A stretch of 64,000 nt of DNA from Coleofasciculaceae cyanobacterium (GCA_036703275.1 DATNPK010000076.1:124001-188000), one strand, 5' to 3'; positions 48,572-58,870 are shown, numbered from the stretch's first letter. Numbers and translations: made by a program. The notes: generated by a model from the letters alone, not told the origin.

Positions 48572-49384
48572 ATTGGGTCAAAAAACAATATAAGTATGCA
48601 GATGCAAGTTAAATATAAGATAAGAGAATTGAGCAATGAGTACAAAATGCCTGCGTCGTGAAAGTAAAATTGACTCATTAGCACGTTTTCTATTTAATTC
48701 CGCCTAACTACTTCTTACCTATAGTTTTGTTGTAATATTTTTTAAACAATGCGTTAATTTGGTGGAAATTGAGAGTAACGCCAGAGAAAAAGATAGGTAA
48801 TTTATTTGATCTTACCCAAAGAGCGATCGCTTTAGTTAAACGCACTTTAATTAAAACTAGATAAAATAATTCGGCACTCAAATGCTTAAAAGAATTTTCT
48901 AGTTGACCACTACTTAAACAAGTTTAAATGTAGTTTAATTTGCTTAATCGCCACTAGTTTACGATCAAAGCTGGCAGTTTTATGGTCAATATCGGTCTTC
49001 TTTTAGCAATACTTATATGTCCTAAGTTTTAAAATAATATTTGATTATAAATCATCGAACAACCTAAGAATATTAAATTTAAATTTGAATCATTTTTTTA
49101 ATAGTCGTCAGTCTTAAGACTGATATTAGATATTTATTATTTATTTTAGAGGATCTAAAATAATTTTTAGGTTATTTTTTGATGCAGTGCATATTGTAAT
49201 TTTAAAGTTTTTCCTAGCTATCTTTAATGGTTATTTGGCAACAAAATTTTAATTTTATTATTAGTAGTAAAATTACGGTTTACAAAAGTAAAAATAGCAA
49301 GATTTGATCGGTAAATCTACGGTTTATCCTGTAATATTAATTTTAATTATAAAATCCCGTGAACCTAAATAATCCTCTAACCAA
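48572..49384 (+). promoter_or_regulatory. 810-bp AT-rich region upstream of the EPS sugar transferase
   Basis: Contains both promoters of divergent genes. A 16-bp perfect palindrome (TCAGTCTTAAGACTGA, 49108-49123) is followed by a 10-bp-stem hairpin (49141-49163: TTATTTTAGA, GGA, TCTAAAATAA) and a T-rich stretch, a layout like a transcription attenuator in the leader of the EPS gene. A short frame around 48770-48871 (about 33 codons) is not convincing. No tRNA was found. Confidence 0.45.
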
Positions 49385-50827
49385 ATGTTTTACAGTAAGC
49401 GACCGTCGAAATACTTGTCGACTCTGCTAATGTATAGTCGCACTTCTCGGATGATTATTGTCTGGCTGCTAATCATTGGCGACATTGTTGGATTGGTATT
49501 GTGCTTCAATTTAGCTTTAAAGCTACGTCTATCTCAATCCTTAGATTTTCAAACCCCGGTTTTATATGCTCTAATCGCGATGTATCTGTTTGGCTTATAT
49601 TTAACCGATACATATAAACTCAACAGGGAAGTTTCTGGTGTTCGCCTCTCAGAAAGAGCCATATTAGGTATTTTAGCAACAGTTACGGCAGTTACCTGCG
49701 GTGTTTATCTTACTGGACTGTGGGGTAGCGAACCGATAGTAGGTAGAGGAGTATTAGCGATCAGCGTCAGCTTGTTTTCAATTTGGGCTGTCACTAGCAG
49801 AATGATTGCAGATCGATGGCTTAAAATAAATCAGCAAAGCAGTCGATTTTTAGTTTTAGGTGACTACCAAAAAGTTGTAAAGTTTGGCAAGGAACACCGT
49901 AAATTAAATTCTCGGACTGAATTTGTTTCTTTTTCGGATTGTTTTGCAGGTGGCAAGTCAAATAATAGAGGCGAAATAACTAGTGGTAAGCCAATGATCT
50001 TAGACACCATAGATCAGCACAACTCAACCTGGAATCAGCAATATTGGTCGGGAATTTTAATTGATGGTGCGGAGCGTAACTTATCTCAGCAAATGATCCG
50101 AGAGCTAATGGACATGAGGCTTAAAGGGATTTATGTGTACAGCATAGCCGACTTTTGCGAACAGTTTTGGCAACAGATCCCGCCAGCTTATATTCAAGAT
50201 GACTGGTTTGCCTTTACTTCTGGATTTAATATCTTACACAATCGGATTAAAGCCAAGCTGAAACAGGCAGTTGATATTTTGGCAGCAACGGTATTGCTAA
50301 TTTTATCTTTGCCGATCACAGTTCCCATAGCGCTCGCCATCAAGTTGAGCAGTAAAGGGCCAATCTTCTATTCTCAAGTAAGAACGGGTCTAAATGGTAA
50401 GAAATTTCGCGTACATAAGTTTCGCTCTATGTACCAAAACGCCGAAGCAAAAGGCATTCAGTGGGCAAAGAAAAAAGATCCTCGAGTTACTCCAATTGGT
50501 TCTTTTATTCGGCTAACTAGAATTGACGAACTGCCTCAACTATGGAATATTTTCAAAGGAGAAATGAGTTTAGTTGGCCCTCGCCCAGAACGCCCTGAGT
50601 TCGATCTTCAGCTAAGAGAAGAGATTCCCTATTATGATGTGCGCTATTTGGTTAAACCAGGGATTACTGGATGGGCGCAGGTTTGTTATCCTTACGGTGC
50701 TTCTGTAGAAGATGCCTATCAAAAAGTAGCTTATGACCTTTACTACATCAAAAATTATTCCCTCTTTCTAGATTTGTCGATCGCTTTTAAAACCCTAGGA
50801 GTAGTAGTTTTAGGTAAAGGCAGATAA
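49385..50827 (+). CDS. Polyprenyl-phosphate sugar-1-phosphate transferase (EPS initiation)
   Basis: 480 residues. Four to five N-terminal helices (CpsE/WbaP-type), a central soluble part, then another helix (ILAATVLLILSLPITVPIAL) and the conserved bacterial sugar transferase domain: SSKGPIFYSQVRTGLNGKKF, VHKFRSMYQNAE, TRIDELPQLWNIFKGEMSLV, GPRPERPEF and VKPGITGWAQV. It loads the first sugar-phosphate on undecaprenyl-P to start exopolysaccharide or capsule synthesis. No other EPS genes are adjacent; long regulated-looking leader upstream. Confidence 0.93.
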   Translation: MFYSKRPSKYLSTLLMYSRTSRMIIVWLLIIGDIVGLVLCFNLALKLRLSQSLDFQTPVLYALIAMYLFGLYLTDTYKLNREVSGVRLSERAILGILATVTAVTCGVYLTGLWGSEPIVGRGVLAISVSLFSIWAVTSRMIADRWLKINQQSSRFLVLGDYQKVVKFGKEHRKLNSRTEFVSFSDCFAGGKSNNRGEITSGKPMILDTIDQHNSTWNQQYWSGILIDGAERNLSQQMIRELMDMRLKGIYVYSIADFCEQFWQQIPPAYIQDDWFAFTSGFNILHNRIKAKLKQAVDILAATVLLILSLPITVPIALAIKLSSKGPIFYSQVRTGLNGKKFRVHKFRSMYQNAEAKGIQWAKKKDPRVTPIGSFIRLTRIDELPQLWNIFKGEMSLVGPRPERPEFDLQLREEIPYYDVRYLVKPGITGWAQVCYPYGASVEDAYQKVAYDLYYIKNYSLFLDLSIAFKTLGVVVLGKGR

Positions 50828-50896
50828 GAGTACTGATACTAAATCCTGTTTGAATAGAGCACTTTAAGGTTAGGTAAGTCACATGATTACTCCGCC

Positions 50897-50933
50897 GTCC
50901 TAAAGGATACCGCTTCGCGTCGTCCTTTAGGAC
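50897..50933. terminator. 11-bp hairpin between convergent EPS gene and mnmE
   Basis: GTCCTAAAGGA and TCCTTTAGGAC with a 15-nt loop. No T run. It may stop both converging transcripts or be a copy of a dispersed repeat: CCTTTAGGA also occurs near 52471. Confidence 0.45.
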
Positions 50934-51013
50934 AAGGGGATAACATCAGAAGAGTTATAGCTACTTTAAGTCAAGAGTACTTTATCAATCGGATTTAGTA
51001 TGATAACTACCGA

Positions 51014-52390
51014 TTATTTTCCCAGACAAAAGCGGCTAAAAATTCTGTCTAAAACTGATTCAGTAACTTCTTCTCCCGTAATCTCTCCCAATGCCTGAAT
51101 TGCTCCTCTAAGATCAATTGTCCAAAAATCTAACGGCAGTTGGTTGGCGACAGTTTCTTGGACTTGTTCTAAAGCAACTCTCGCCCTAGTTAAAGCTGAT
51201 GCCTGTCTTTGATTGACTGCTACCTCAGAATTGGCAGCAACTACCGCTCCTTGGCTAGCTAGAGTTAAAATTGCCGTTTCTAACTTTTCAATTCCTTGAT
51301 GATTAGCTGCACTAGTATCAACTGTTTGTTCGATCTCTTCTGGATATTTTACAGACTGGGGCGAAGCTAGATCGGCTTTATTGATTACGAGAATTAGCGG
51401 TCGATTTTTTACCTGTTGATATATTTCTGAGTCTGCTGTCGTCCAACCGAGGGAAGCATCAATAGTTAATAAGATCAAATCCGCAACAGCAGCAGCGTTA
51501 CGCGATCGCTCTACACCTAGCTTTTCTACGGTATCAGCAGTATCTCTAATTCCTGCCGTATCTAAAACCTTTACAGGAATTCCGCCCACTACCAAAGTAG
51601 ACTCGATTACATCGCGAGTTGTCCCAGGAAGCTCGGTTACTATAGCGCGATCGCTTTTACTCCAAGAATTAAGTAAGCTCGACTTGCCCACATTGGGACA
51701 GCCCACAATCGCAATCTTTAAACCATTTCTAAGTAACTCTCCTTGTTCTGCCGTAGCTAAGATATTTTTAACCTGAATTAACACAGTCTTTAGCTGCTGT
51801 TCAATTTCTGCTTCATTTAGAGGTGGCAGATCGTCGGCAAAATCAATTCTCGCTTCGACTTCGGCGAGGATATCCAAGCAAGCTATTCTGAGATCGCGAA
51901 TGGGAGTACCTAGTTTACCCTGTAAACCCGCCAGAGCTACTTCTGCGGCTGCTTTTGATTGAGCCGAAACCAGTTCGGCGATGCTTTCAGCTTGAGTCAG
52001 ATCGATCCTGCCGTTGAGAAAAGCACGTAAGGTAAACTCTCCTGGTTGAGCTAATCTTGCCCCTTGAGCAACGCACAGCTGCAAAACTGATTGAACGGCA
52101 ATAATTCCGCCATGACAGTGAAATTCTACTACGTCTTCGCGGGTAAAGGAACGAGGTTGCAGCATTACTAGTAACAATGCCTCGTCTACCAACTGTTTAG
52201 TTACGGGATGGCGAATATAACCGTAAAGAATGCGATGAGTCGACCATTCTTGCTTGCCTGGGGAGTGAAATAAGGTTTTAGCGATCGCCAGAGATTTTGC
52301 TCCTGATAGGCGAACAATACCTACGCTACCCTGTTGTGGTATAACGGCAGTGGCGATCGCTACTATGGTTTCTCCCTGGACTAAAGACAT
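51014..52390 (-). CDS. mnmE: tRNA-uridine-34 modification GTPase
   Basis: 458 residues. N-terminal folate-binding domain ([17 protein letters not shown]), helical domain, inserted G domain ([27 protein letters not shown]) and the C-terminal FCLGK with the catalytic Cys. With MnmG it makes 5-carboxymethylaminomethyl-uridine at the wobble position. Confidence 0.97.
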   Translation of the reverse strand: MSLVQGETIVAIATAVIPQQGSVGIVRLSGAKSLAIAKTLFHSPGKQEWSTHRILYGYIRHPVTKQLVDEALLLVMLQPRSFTREDVVEFHCHGGIIAVQSVLQLCVAQGARLAQPGEFTLRAFLNGRIDLTQAESIAELVSAQSKAAAEVALAGLQGKLGTPIRDLRIACLDILAEVEARIDFADDLPPLNEAEIEQQLKTVLIQVKNILATAEQGELLRNGLKIAIVGCPNVGKSSLLNSWSKSDRAIVTELPGTTRDVIESTLVVGGIPVKVLDTAGIRDTADTVEKLGVERSRNAAAVADLILLTIDASLGWTTADSEIYQQVKNRPLILVINKADLASPQSVKYPEEIEQTVDTSAANHQGIEKLETAILTLASQGAVVAANSEVAVNQRQASALTRARVALEQVQETVANQLPLDFWTIDLRGAIQALGEITGEEVTESVLDRIFSRFCLGK

Positions 52391-52511
52391 TCAATAAAAT
52401 AAATATGTGTAAATTACCTTAAGCTAAGTATAATTCTAAAGCTTTTAGCTATGACGCGAAGCTAATCCTTTAGGATAGCTTTTAGCTATTAAATCTGAAT
52501 GATCTAAAATT

Positions 52512-53189
52512 ATGAACAAAGCAATAGTCTTGCTTTCTGGAGGTTTAGATTCCGCCACCACCGCAGCCATTGCCATTGCTGAAGGATATGAAGTTATGGC
52601 TCTTTCTTTTCAGTATGGTCAACGACATCAAAAAGAATTGGTAGCTGCGCAGAAAATTGCCAAAACACTAGGAATTAAAGAACATTTTGTGACTGAGATT
52701 AATTTATCCGCATGGGGTGGATCTTCGCTCACAGATGAATCAATGACTATTCCGATTGATGGTATTCAGTCTGATGTGATTCCTTCTACTTACGTACCTG
52801 GACGCAACACAGTTTTTATTGCGATCGCTCTTTCTTTAGCTGAAGCCAAAAATGCTCAGGCGATTTATCTCGGCATCAACGCCGTAGATTATTCTGGCTA
52901 TCCCGACTGTCGCCCCGAATATCTCGCAGCCTATCAGCAGTTAGCCAATCTTGCTTCTAAAGTAGGAGTTGAAGGAAATGCACCCCAGTTAATCGCACCA
53001 TTGGTTCAAGATTCTAAAGCAGATATTGTCCGTCGCGCCTTAAAATTAAACGTCCCCATTGCCGATACTTGGTCTTGCTATCAAGGTGATGAAATTCCCT
53101 GTGGTATGTGTGATTCCTGTCGGATACGCGATCGCGCTTTAACTGAAGCTGGACGGGAAGATTTGACAAGTAAAGCGATACAGCAGTAA
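52512..53189 (+). CDS. queC: 7-cyano-7-deazaguanine synthase
   Basis: 225 residues. PP-loop [11 protein letters not shown] for [20 protein letters not shown], and the zinc Cys set [18 protein letters not shown]. Makes preQ0 for queuosine. A degraded copy of its 3' half lies at about 59.97-60.19 kb. Confidence 0.97.
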   Translation: MNKAIVLLSGGLDSATTAAIAIAEGYEVMALSFQYGQRHQKELVAAQKIAKTLGIKEHFVTEINLSAWGGSSLTDESMTIPIDGIQSDVIPSTYVPGRNTVFIAIALSLAEAKNAQAIYLGINAVDYSGYPDCRPEYLAAYQQLANLASKVGVEGNAPQLIAPLVQDSKADIVRRALKLNVPIADTWSCYQGDEIPCGMCDSCRIRDRALTEAGREDLTSKAIQQ

Positions 53190-53338
53190 GAAGTTAGCAA
53201 ATTTACACTGATTTGACTTTTTTACTTCAACTAAGTCTCTTATTACTTTTGAGAAACGGTATAAGATTGGCTTTCTATCTGACTTGGCATTAATCTTATA
53301 TCATTCCATAAAGATGCAACGCCGAATTTGTTTTTCAA

Positions 53339-54934
53339 TTAAATTACTGGATTTAACAAATTTGGTTGCTCAAGAATAATTTCTAGCAAAATGCGATCGT
53401 GTTCCTCTTCTTCTAGCTGTAGCTTGTCGCGAAGTTGTCCTAAAGCTTCCCTACTGATATTTGGCTCAAAAAGTTTTTCTGACAAAGCTTCTTGTAGTAT
53501 TTCTTTGTAAACTCGATAGTGGTCTTGTCGCGTAGCATTAGGTATTGCTGAAGCTAAAACGTATAGCTCATCGGCATTTAACTCATCTAAGGAACGTCCT
53601 GATAACAACCCAGAAAAGTCAAAAGACAGTTTTTTTAGTTGACGGCGTAATTTATGTGCGAAACCTTCCTTATTATACTTTTGGAAACTACGCCCCCAGG
53701 TTCGATAAAGCCAAACAGTACTAACCAGAATAATCAAAGCATTAAAGACTTGTTGTACCACTAAAGGTAAACGCAAAATTTCTGGACGACCACCATAGAT
53801 AAAAAAAGTATTAAAGGCGATAAAAGTGCAAACAGAAAAGCTTCGGTGTACAGCCTGTTGCCGATCGCTCTTGGGATGGCGTCGTCTCAAATAGGAAAAT
53901 AAAGCTCTTTCACTTCTGATGCAGACTAGCCAGCATACCCAGATAAACAAAACCAAGGTGAGAGGAACTGCTACTAGTTTGGGAATGGGAACAGACCGAT
54001 TGAATAAGTAGAAGCCTGGTTTCAAGATGGTTGCTAACAGGTTTTCTTCGTGAGTCCAAGCACCAGAAAAATAATAGTTAAAATTTCCAGCATATAGGTA
54101 GTAATAACCGAAATATCCACTGACTAAGCCCAAATAACCATATTGAACAAGCTTACGACCAGGTTGGGTTAAATACTTCCAGTAAGACCTCTCAGCATCA
54201 ATATCAAGACAGGCAGACTTACAGTTAGTACAGGCAATTTTTTCTCGTCCAGTACGATCGATGGTTCGGCACATCGACTGAGTTATGCTTCTTGGTGGTG
54301 CTTTATGTGCCTCGCTATCAAACAATCCTCTAGGTCCTGTAAATACTATTTGCACGATACCAAAGGGACAAACATAATGACACCAGCTACGACCACCGTA
54401 GAGAAAGACTACTGTTATGGCTGAGAATATAGTCAAGAGTAAAAAGCAACCAAAAACCATCCGGGCTGAATTAATCAGAAGAATCCGAAAATTTAGACCG
54501 ATAAACAGTAAGGCAAACTGCACGTATAAATGGTTACGAACCAGCCAAAGATTGTTGTTAATCCTCAATCTCGGTTTTAATCCCAATGCTCGGGGAATTT
54601 GAGACAGAAAGTAAAGAGGACAAATGCGTCGCCAAGTTTCGTGACCCAAGACAAAGACAATCGCGATCGCACTAGGAACAATCATACCCCAAAATAACCT
54701 AGTTCCCATAGGATAAGGGGTTTCAACTAAACACTCTCCCTGAACTCTAACGCATCGAGCTGGTATACTGGCAAGAGCGATCGTGCGATCGCCAAAAGGA
54801 CTAGACAAATTATGGGGATCGCTTAGATGGTGAGAGATCGGGTCATAAAACAGTGAGACAATTAGGATGAACCAAGCAATTACCAGCACCCATCTTATTA
54901 AGCGCATTTTTGCTTCAGAAATTCGCTCGATCAT
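53339..54934 (-). CDS. Polytopic 4Fe-4S membrane protein
   Basis: 531 residues, many hydrophobic helices. Cys clusters suit a NapH/NosR-like electron carrier: RRICPLYF, SWCHYVCPFG and CTNCKSACLDID, but the last is a reduced ferredoxin motif. The C-terminal ~120 residues form a soluble, Leu/Glu-rich part (RSLDELNADELYVLASAIP … LQLEEEEHDRILLEI), possibly a regulatory or EF-hand-like domain. It is the second large Fe-S membrane protein in the window, in a different subfamily from the AAA+ fusion. Substrate and partner are unknown; it stands alone. Confidence 0.78.
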   Translation of the reverse strand: MIERISEAKMRLIRWVLVIAWFILIVSLFYDPISHHLSDPHNLSSPFGDRTIALASIPARCVRVQGECLVETPYPMGTRLFWGMIVPSAIAIVFVLGHETWRRICPLYFLSQIPRALGLKPRLRINNNLWLVRNHLYVQFALLFIGLNFRILLINSARMVFGCFLLLTIFSAITVVFLYGGRSWCHYVCPFGIVQIVFTGPRGLFDSEAHKAPPRSITQSMCRTIDRTGREKIACTNCKSACLDIDAERSYWKYLTQPGRKLVQYGYLGLVSGYFGYYYLYAGNFNYYFSGAWTHEENLLATILKPGFYLFNRSVPIPKLVAVPLTLVLFIWVCWLVCIRSERALFSYLRRRHPKSDRQQAVHRSFSVCTFIAFNTFFIYGGRPEILRLPLVVQQVFNALIILVSTVWLYRTWGRSFQKYNKEGFAHKLRRQLKKLSFDFSGLLSGRSLDELNADELYVLASAIPNATRQDHYRVYKEILQEALSEKLFEPNISREALGQLRDKLQLEEEEHDRILLEIILEQPNLLNPVI

Positions 54935-55357
54935 GATAAATACCTTGATTGTTTAATAAAAGTAGCTAAAAAAATCTTTTGTTCTTTAGTAAACTTAGGC
55001 ATAAGTCAAAACACCATTTAGATAACCTGAAACACCGACAAGATCTCACTTGCTACCTCGTCCGTTCCTGATGTCATGTCTTATAAGGTTTCAAAAGCTT
55101 GTATTAAACGTTAGCTAGCGAAACGTTAGCAGATCGCTCGTCTACTCAAGCGAAGCGATACTATCTTCCTCGTCACCCTAACCATCAAATGTAGAAGCCT
55201 TCATCAGCTCTCACGGAGTTCTTATCTGCCAGCATATTCAACCATTCAACCGAACACGATCTAATGCAGGAAATCGGCGATCGCCCATAGCAATCGAACC
55301 GATATCCTAGTAACACAATCTGAAGATAGGACTCTGACTAACCGCAATAGCGATTTT
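54935..55357. other. 420-bp intergenic region
   Basis: Lies between the tail of the haloperoxidase remnant and the Fe-S membrane protein, whose promoter does not face it from the other side. A direct repeat AACGTTAGC occurs twice near 55107-55130. No gene recognised; parts may be further decayed remnants. Confidence 0.4.
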
Positions 55358-55506
55358 CTATCCAAAAATATCCGATTCATTTAAGAAGTCACCTACTTCT
55401 AAACCTGTAGCAACGCCACTAAGTTAGATATTTCTACGTGAACCCCCCCGAGTTCTCGGCTATTGGCTTTTTCCCTAGCAGCTAGTTCAAAGCTACTGGT
55501 ACTGCC
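55358..55506 (-). pseudogene. Remnant of a second vanadium haloperoxidase 3' end
   Basis: Just after the intact haloperoxidase, the minus strand encodes SSFELAAREKANSRELGG and VHVEISN, then after a frameshift SGVATGLEVGDFL and NESDIFG-stop. This mirrors the end of the intact gene (SFSQAAAENGDSRVFGG, IHINSSSIEGLESGENIG) including the Ser-Arg…Gly-x-His active-site loop. It differs at most positions, so it came from a paralogue rather than a recent copy. Confidence 0.68.
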
Positions 55507-55516
55507 CATTAATCTA

Positions 55517-57313
55517 TCAGATTAGATCTGTTGGAGTTAAAGCATTATCAACCACGAATTGACCGATATTTTCTCCTGATTCTAAGCCTTCAATGGAAGA
55601 CGAGTTTATATGAATTCCGCCAAAGACGCGACTATCGCCATTCTCTGCTGCTGCTTGGGAGAAGCTATCAAAAGAGCGAGCCAGACCTGGTATGTCTTGC
55701 GACGTAATCTCAAAGCCAAAGTCGTCACCAAAGAAAGATTCGAGGACTTTAGATGCTGCTCCACCGAATGTAGCGTGTCCTGAAGTGTAATCGGGAAATG
55801 CTGGAGTACCAATTAATGGATCCCAATCGGGGTCTTGCTTCGAGATTGGGTTGCCATCTATGTTTTCATAACCAAAACCAGGTTGAGGAATTATTTGATT
55901 TCTGGGGTCGGCATTGATAGTTTGTTCTGGGCGTGGTTGATCGAAGTCAAACTTAGAATCCCAAGAAACTACACCAGCATCAGTCAGAGCAATATTTAGC
56001 TGTGCAAACAAACGAGCCGTATCTATGAGCGACAACTCTTCACCATTTTTTTGATTTTGGAGAATTGCTTCTTGAGCAATTAGATTCCAGTGTCCAGGAG
56101 GTCTGAAGGTATCTGTGCGATCGAGAGACCAAAATTGAGCGATTTCAGTCTCTTCGCCGGTGCGAGTAATATTAGTAACATCAGTGTCCTTTAATCCACC
56201 TTTCATGCGAACGTCTTCCGTTTCCCTAGCAAATTTAGGGCTACCAAATTGTGGAGGACCATCGGGGCGAAACTGCTGGGTACTGGGGATAAAAAAGGGA
56301 GGAACGCTCTCAAACTGGGGTCCTAGTGGAGTTTGTTCCACAACCTCACCATTGACAGTAATAATCGGTCTCCACGCGCCTGGTTTATTAGTCGGCTCAA
56401 ACACTTCGCCTGGCGGTGTAGTAAAGTCGGTATCTCTTAACTCTATGAGTTCTTTAGCGACTTCAACTCCAAATTCAAAACCTTTGGTCTTTTCTGCATT
56501 GGAAGCGCCTATTTCGGCAAGAGAACGCTTTTTTTGGGCGATAAAGTCAGGCGTTTGTTCTGAATATACTTCTTTTGAAGAAAGGATCGTAAATGCTGCT
56601 CCTACTACTGCTGCTTCTACAGATGCTCCACCTGGTGCCAGCTTATCTACCGCGAAAGGTTCAAATCCTCCCTCGAAAGCAACGGCGGTGTCAAAAATCG
56701 CTGTGTGTAGAAGTGCGCCGTTACGTGGGACTACTGGGGGAATTGTTCCATCTCCACCACTAGCATCAGGGCTAGTAAATCCGTAGGAGTCTGCTCCAGA
56801 AGCTTGTACAGCATTCAAAAATACTGAGTTCCAATCCTGTACGACGTTGCTGCCGTCGGTGGAAATAAACTGTTTGGCTTTGTTGTTTCCATCCTTGCTC
56901 TCTGGAATGGTGTTATTTGGGTCGACCTCAGATATTAAATAGTAGGCTCCAGGAGCTACAACACTGGGTGTACGTAAATCTGAAGAGGAAAAGTCTAGAT
57001 TTACCGTTGCCGATTCTCCAGGGGCTAGGTTAAGATCGTCGACGGTTATCGTGCCGATGGTATCGTTACTACTTTGACCCGTCAGAACTTCATCTTGTCC
57101 GTCAAGTTTGTCGAGAGAACCCTTTTCATTGATATTAAGATCTTTCTTTTCCAGCTTTGAATTGGTTGAAGCATAAAGAGCCAGATCTGCCGAACCAGTA
57201 AAGGTACTGTCACCCTGATTGGTAATAATTACCTCTACTTCGCCCTCTTGTGTAGGAAAGATGCTGGGTGTTTCGAGAATCTCTCCAAAAGATGTCTTTA
57301 AATCTACTGTCAT
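55517..57313 (-). CDS. Vanadium-dependent haloperoxidase-like protein with CARDB-like N-terminus
   Basis: 598 residues. Residues ~1-130 resemble a CARDB/adhesion-like beta domain (EGEVEVIITNQGDSTFTGSA, LAPGESATVNLDFSS). The helical C-terminal domain belongs to the PAP2/haloperoxidase superfamily: FDFDQPRPEQT (Lys-less variant of KxxxxxxRP), DYTSGHATFGG with H513, and SRVFGGIH with H568. No signal peptide; with the RTX neighbour upstream, type I export is plausible. Would oxidise halide with H2O2 or act as phosphatase. It lies 47 bp after the RTX gene on the same strand. Confidence 0.85.
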   Translation of the reverse strand: MTVDLKTSFGEILETPSIFPTQEGEVEVIITNQGDSTFTGSADLALYASTNSKLEKKDLNINEKGSLDKLDGQDEVLTGQSSNDTIGTITVDDLNLAPGESATVNLDFSSSDLRTPSVVAPGAYYLISEVDPNNTIPESKDGNNKAKQFISTDGSNVVQDWNSVFLNAVQASGADSYGFTSPDASGGDGTIPPVVPRNGALLHTAIFDTAVAFEGGFEPFAVDKLAPGGASVEAAVVGAAFTILSSKEVYSEQTPDFIAQKKRSLAEIGASNAEKTKGFEFGVEVAKELIELRDTDFTTPPGEVFEPTNKPGAWRPIITVNGEVVEQTPLGPQFESVPPFFIPSTQQFRPDGPPQFGSPKFARETEDVRMKGGLKDTDVTNITRTGEETEIAQFWSLDRTDTFRPPGHWNLIAQEAILQNQKNGEELSLIDTARLFAQLNIALTDAGVVSWDSKFDFDQPRPEQTINADPRNQIIPQPGFGYENIDGNPISKQDPDWDPLIGTPAFPDYTSGHATFGGAASKVLESFFGDDFGFEITSQDIPGLARSFDSFSQAAAENGDSRVFGGIHINSSSIEGLESGENIGQFVVDNALTPTDLI

Positions 57314-57360
57314 ATTTCTACTCCTGATTATTTTTGCAAGTATCTCGTTTGGGTACTAGA

Positions 57361-58659
57361 TTAAGATTGAAATTCAAATCCACTTTGAATGAGGTTTAAA
57401 TCATTTACAGATAAGTCGAAGGTATCTACAGACGGTAAGCCTTGGGAATTGACTGTACTGCTAGAAGCCGAGCCAAACAACGAAGATTGTACAATGGCGA
57501 TAAGTTCATCGACTTTCCCTTGCTCAGAATAGATTCCTATGCCAGAAGGTTCACCTGCGGGAGAAGCACCAAAAGTATAGTCACTCGATGAGCCAACGGC
57601 ATCAAACGTATCGCCAAAAGCAAAGTCGGTTATTAAAGCGTAATCATCAGTGCCTTGTTGCTGTGGGTTGCCGTCATCATAGAAAACAACTTCCTCACCA
57701 TTCTCGTTAGTGCCTCCAAGTACGAAGGTGTCGCGACCTGAACCACCTGTCAAAGTGTCGATGGTGTCAGCACCAAAATCAAACTGGATCTGAAAATCTT
57801 CTACTCCAATCAGGCGATCGCTACCCGAACCACCATTAAGAGAGTCGCTGTCAGCACCACCAATCAGGCGATCGCTACCCGAACCACCATTGATAGTGTC
57901 ACTCCCAATTGCATTACTTGATGAGTCCCTGCGATCGCCGTAGAGGAGGTCGTCACCATTACCACCGAAAACTCTATCGTCCCCGTCTTCACCATAGACG
58001 AAATCATTGCCAACTTCACCATCGAGAGTATCATTGCCCTCGCCGCCAGCGATCTTATCTTTATCTGCGCCACCACCAATTGAGTCGTTGTCGTCGCCTC
58101 CACTAAGGACATCCTTTCCAGAATTGCCGCGGAGGGTGTCGTTTCCTAAACCGCTAAAGATAATGTCTCTGTCGCCTCCGCCAGAAATACTGTCATTGCC
58201 AAAAAAGCTTTCGGATGGGTCATCACTCAAGCGACTATCCCCAAAAATGACATCGCTTCCGCGTCCGCCAATAATTACATCATTTCCACCCTGTCCAGCA
58301 AGATCGTCATCTCCTGAGCCACCGTCGATCGTATCATTGCCCAGACGAGCCGAAACGAGATCGTCTCCTCCACGAGCAGAAATGTTATCTGCAAAATCAG
58401 TACCGACAATATCATCGTCATTAGAAGTGCCACTGATTTCATTAACTGTATCCCCTGGACTTTGTGCGGGCGAAAACACACCAGTAGGCTTACCGAGTAC
58501 GTCAACTCCTTGCTCAGTAGTTTGTGTAACTGAAAACCTATTAGCAGAATTAGCTGTTTTGGAAGATTCTATATCTACAAGAGAGTTCTCAAGTTCATCA
58601 ACTCTATTAATCTCGCTAGGACTCAATCCTAAATTCTGTAGTTCATTAATATCAACCAT
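57361..58659 (-). CDS. RTX calcium-binding repeat protein
   Basis: 432 residues with about 15 GGxGxDxxx nonapeptides at ~75-310 (GGSGDDDLAGQGGNDVIIGG, GGNGDDLLYGDRRD, GGSGSDRLIGG), which form calcium-binding beta rolls of type I-secreted proteins. No N-terminal signal peptide; C-terminus has the usual uncleaved aliphatic/aspartate-rich tail (DTFDLSVNDLNLIQSGFEF). The ATG follows an ideal AAGGAG at 7 bp. Upstream of the haloperoxidase on the same strand, so co-expression is likely; the pair may be surface or matrix proteins. Confidence 0.9.
   Translation of the reverse strand: MVDINELQNLGLSPSEINRVDELENSLVDIESSKTANSANRFSVTQTTEQGVDVLGKPTGVFSPAQSPGDTVNEISGTSNDDDIVGTDFADNISARGGDDLVSARLGNDTIDGGSGDDDLAGQGGNDVIIGGRGSDVIFGDSRLSDDPSESFFGNDSISGGGDRDIIFSGLGNDTLRGNSGKDVLSGGDDNDSIGGGADKDKIAGGEGNDTLDGEVGNDFVYGEDGDDRVFGGNGDDLLYGDRRDSSSNAIGSDTINGGSGSDRLIGGADSDSLNGGSGSDRLIGVEDFQIQFDFGADTIDTLTGGSGRDTFVLGGTNENGEEVVFYDDGNPQQQGTDDYALITDFAFGDTFDAVGSSSDYTFGASPAGEPSGIGIYSEQGKVDELIAIVQSSLFGSASSSTVNSQGLPSVDTFDLSVNDLNLIQSGFEFQS
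57806..57891. repeat. Identical 32-bp repeats inside the RTX gene
   Basis: The same 32-bp string (starting CCAATCAGGCGATCGC) occurs at 57806-57837 and 57860-57891, 54 bp apart, equal to two RTX nonapeptides. It encodes GGSGSDRLIG. Exact DNA identity shows recent unit duplication or gene conversion. Confidence 0.8.
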
Positions 58660-58870
58660 CGTTTACTCCTTGATTAATTTTTATGATGTTTTTGTTGTAA
58701 TTAGATCGCATTATGAGTCTTTGTCTTTACCCTTTAATCTCGATCGGATTAGTAGAGTAATTATTGTTTACTGTCTATTCGTACTAGGTTTGAATTTTAT
58801 AATTCCAGCCTCGATGGACTCAATGTTTTTATGTATGGCATACAGTTTTTAATTTTCAGATTCTATCCAA

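Noticed and set aside
56640-56670. GGTTCAAATCC string resembling a tRNA T-arm
   Set aside because: It is inside the haloperoxidase coding frame and no acceptor or anticodon stems surround it. No tRNA was found elsewhere.
56160-56786. Plus-strand open frame of 208 codons
   Set aside because: Antisense to the haloperoxidase; the Ser/Pro/Gly-rich product is typical of a shadow frame.
57720-58420. Regular repeats that could look like a CRISPR array
   Set aside because: The repeats are RTX nonapeptide codons in a single long frame, without constant-length unique spacers.
58007-58852. Plus-strand open frame of 281 codons
   Set aside because: It is the complement of the RTX repeats; the regular Pro/Ser pattern mirrors the GGxGxD repeats.
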